Shown here in pieces: positions 5,590-5,636 of a DNA stretch of 5,636 nucleotides. The stretch comes from an uncultured Flavobacteriales bacterium. Lineage in GTDB: Bacteria > Bacteroidota > Bacteroidia > Flavobacteriales_D > Sanyastnellaceae. The notes beneath the pieces are model-generated. The model did no database searches and had not been told where the DNA came from. It worked only from the letters and a program-made list of their open reading frames with translations. Numbering within the stretch: position 1 is the stretch's first letter; each line of letters starts with the position of its first letter. The stretch lies in NCBI GenBank assembly GCA_913057815.1, contig CAJXOV010000180.1, forward strand, positions 1 through 5,636. The letters run 5' to 3'. Made by a program: the position numbers and the translations under genes.

Positions 5590-5636
5590 CTGTCTCTTAT
5601 ACACATCTCCGAGCCCACGAGACCTCTCTACATCTC
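5590..5636 (+). other. Nextera read-through adapter: mosaic end, P7-side adapter, i7 index, start of P7 (artefact)
   Basis: CTGTCTCTTATACACATCT (5590-5608) is the reverse complement of the mosaic end at bases 1-19. CCGAGCCCACGAGAC (5609-5623) is the Nextera read-2 side adapter. CTCTCTAC (5624-5631) sits where the i7 index belongs and, as I recall, is the index named N707. ATCTC (5632-5636) is the beginning of the P7 flow-cell sequence. The C at 5590 could be either genomic or adapter. None of the rest is from the organism. Confidence 0.98.

Noticed and set aside
1..5636. Inverted 19-base terminal repeats suggesting a composite transposon
   Set aside because: The repeats are exact Tn5 mosaic ends, the right one is followed by the Nextera adapter, an index and P7 bases, no transposase is present, and the 9 bases inside each end do not match as a target duplication would.

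Overview
The window is most likely a short draft or metagenomic contig from a member of the Bacteroidota, probably Flavobacteriia/Flavobacteriales. The evidence is visibly AT-rich DNA, two proteins ending in the type B sorting domain of the type IX secretion system (T9SS, the gliding-motility-associated C-terminal domain), an ECF sigma factor of Bacteroidota type, no Shine-Dalgarno sequences, and promoters of the Bacteroidota form TAnnTTTG. The genus cannot be read from the sequence. Both ends carry Nextera/Tn5 library adapter, at 1-19 and 5590-5636, so only about 20-5589 is genomic.

Layout: three genes run leftward. At the right is an ECF sigma factor (5078 to 4554). Its stop codon overlaps the start of a single-pass membrane protein (4561 to 3464). 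This protein has a short cytoplasmic N-terminus, a transmembrane helix, a long Ser/Thr/Glu-rich linker, a PKD-like domain and a type B T9SS C-terminal domain. After a 60-base gap that holds a good Bacteroidota promoter comes a 1105-residue secreted surface protein (3403 to 86). It has a signal peptide, a NIDO-like domain, a cadherin-like domain, five Ig-like modules with a Cys-Trp-Cys pattern, an acidic central domain and a type B T9SS sorting domain. Diverging from the sigma gene, the first 124 codons of lepA (elongation factor 4) run rightward from 5216 and are cut off by the contig end.

Likely joint function (inference): the sigma factor and the membrane protein look like a sigma/anti-sigma pair, coupled by the overlap ATGAGTAA. 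The big protein next door looks like a surface adhesin or matrix protein exported by the T9SS. The odd point is that the putative anti-sigma or sensor protein also ends in a T9SS sorting domain although it appears to be anchored in the inner membrane. This suggests a circuit in which export state or cell-surface assembly is reported back to transcription. lepA is a housekeeping neighbour and probably unrelated to the cassette.
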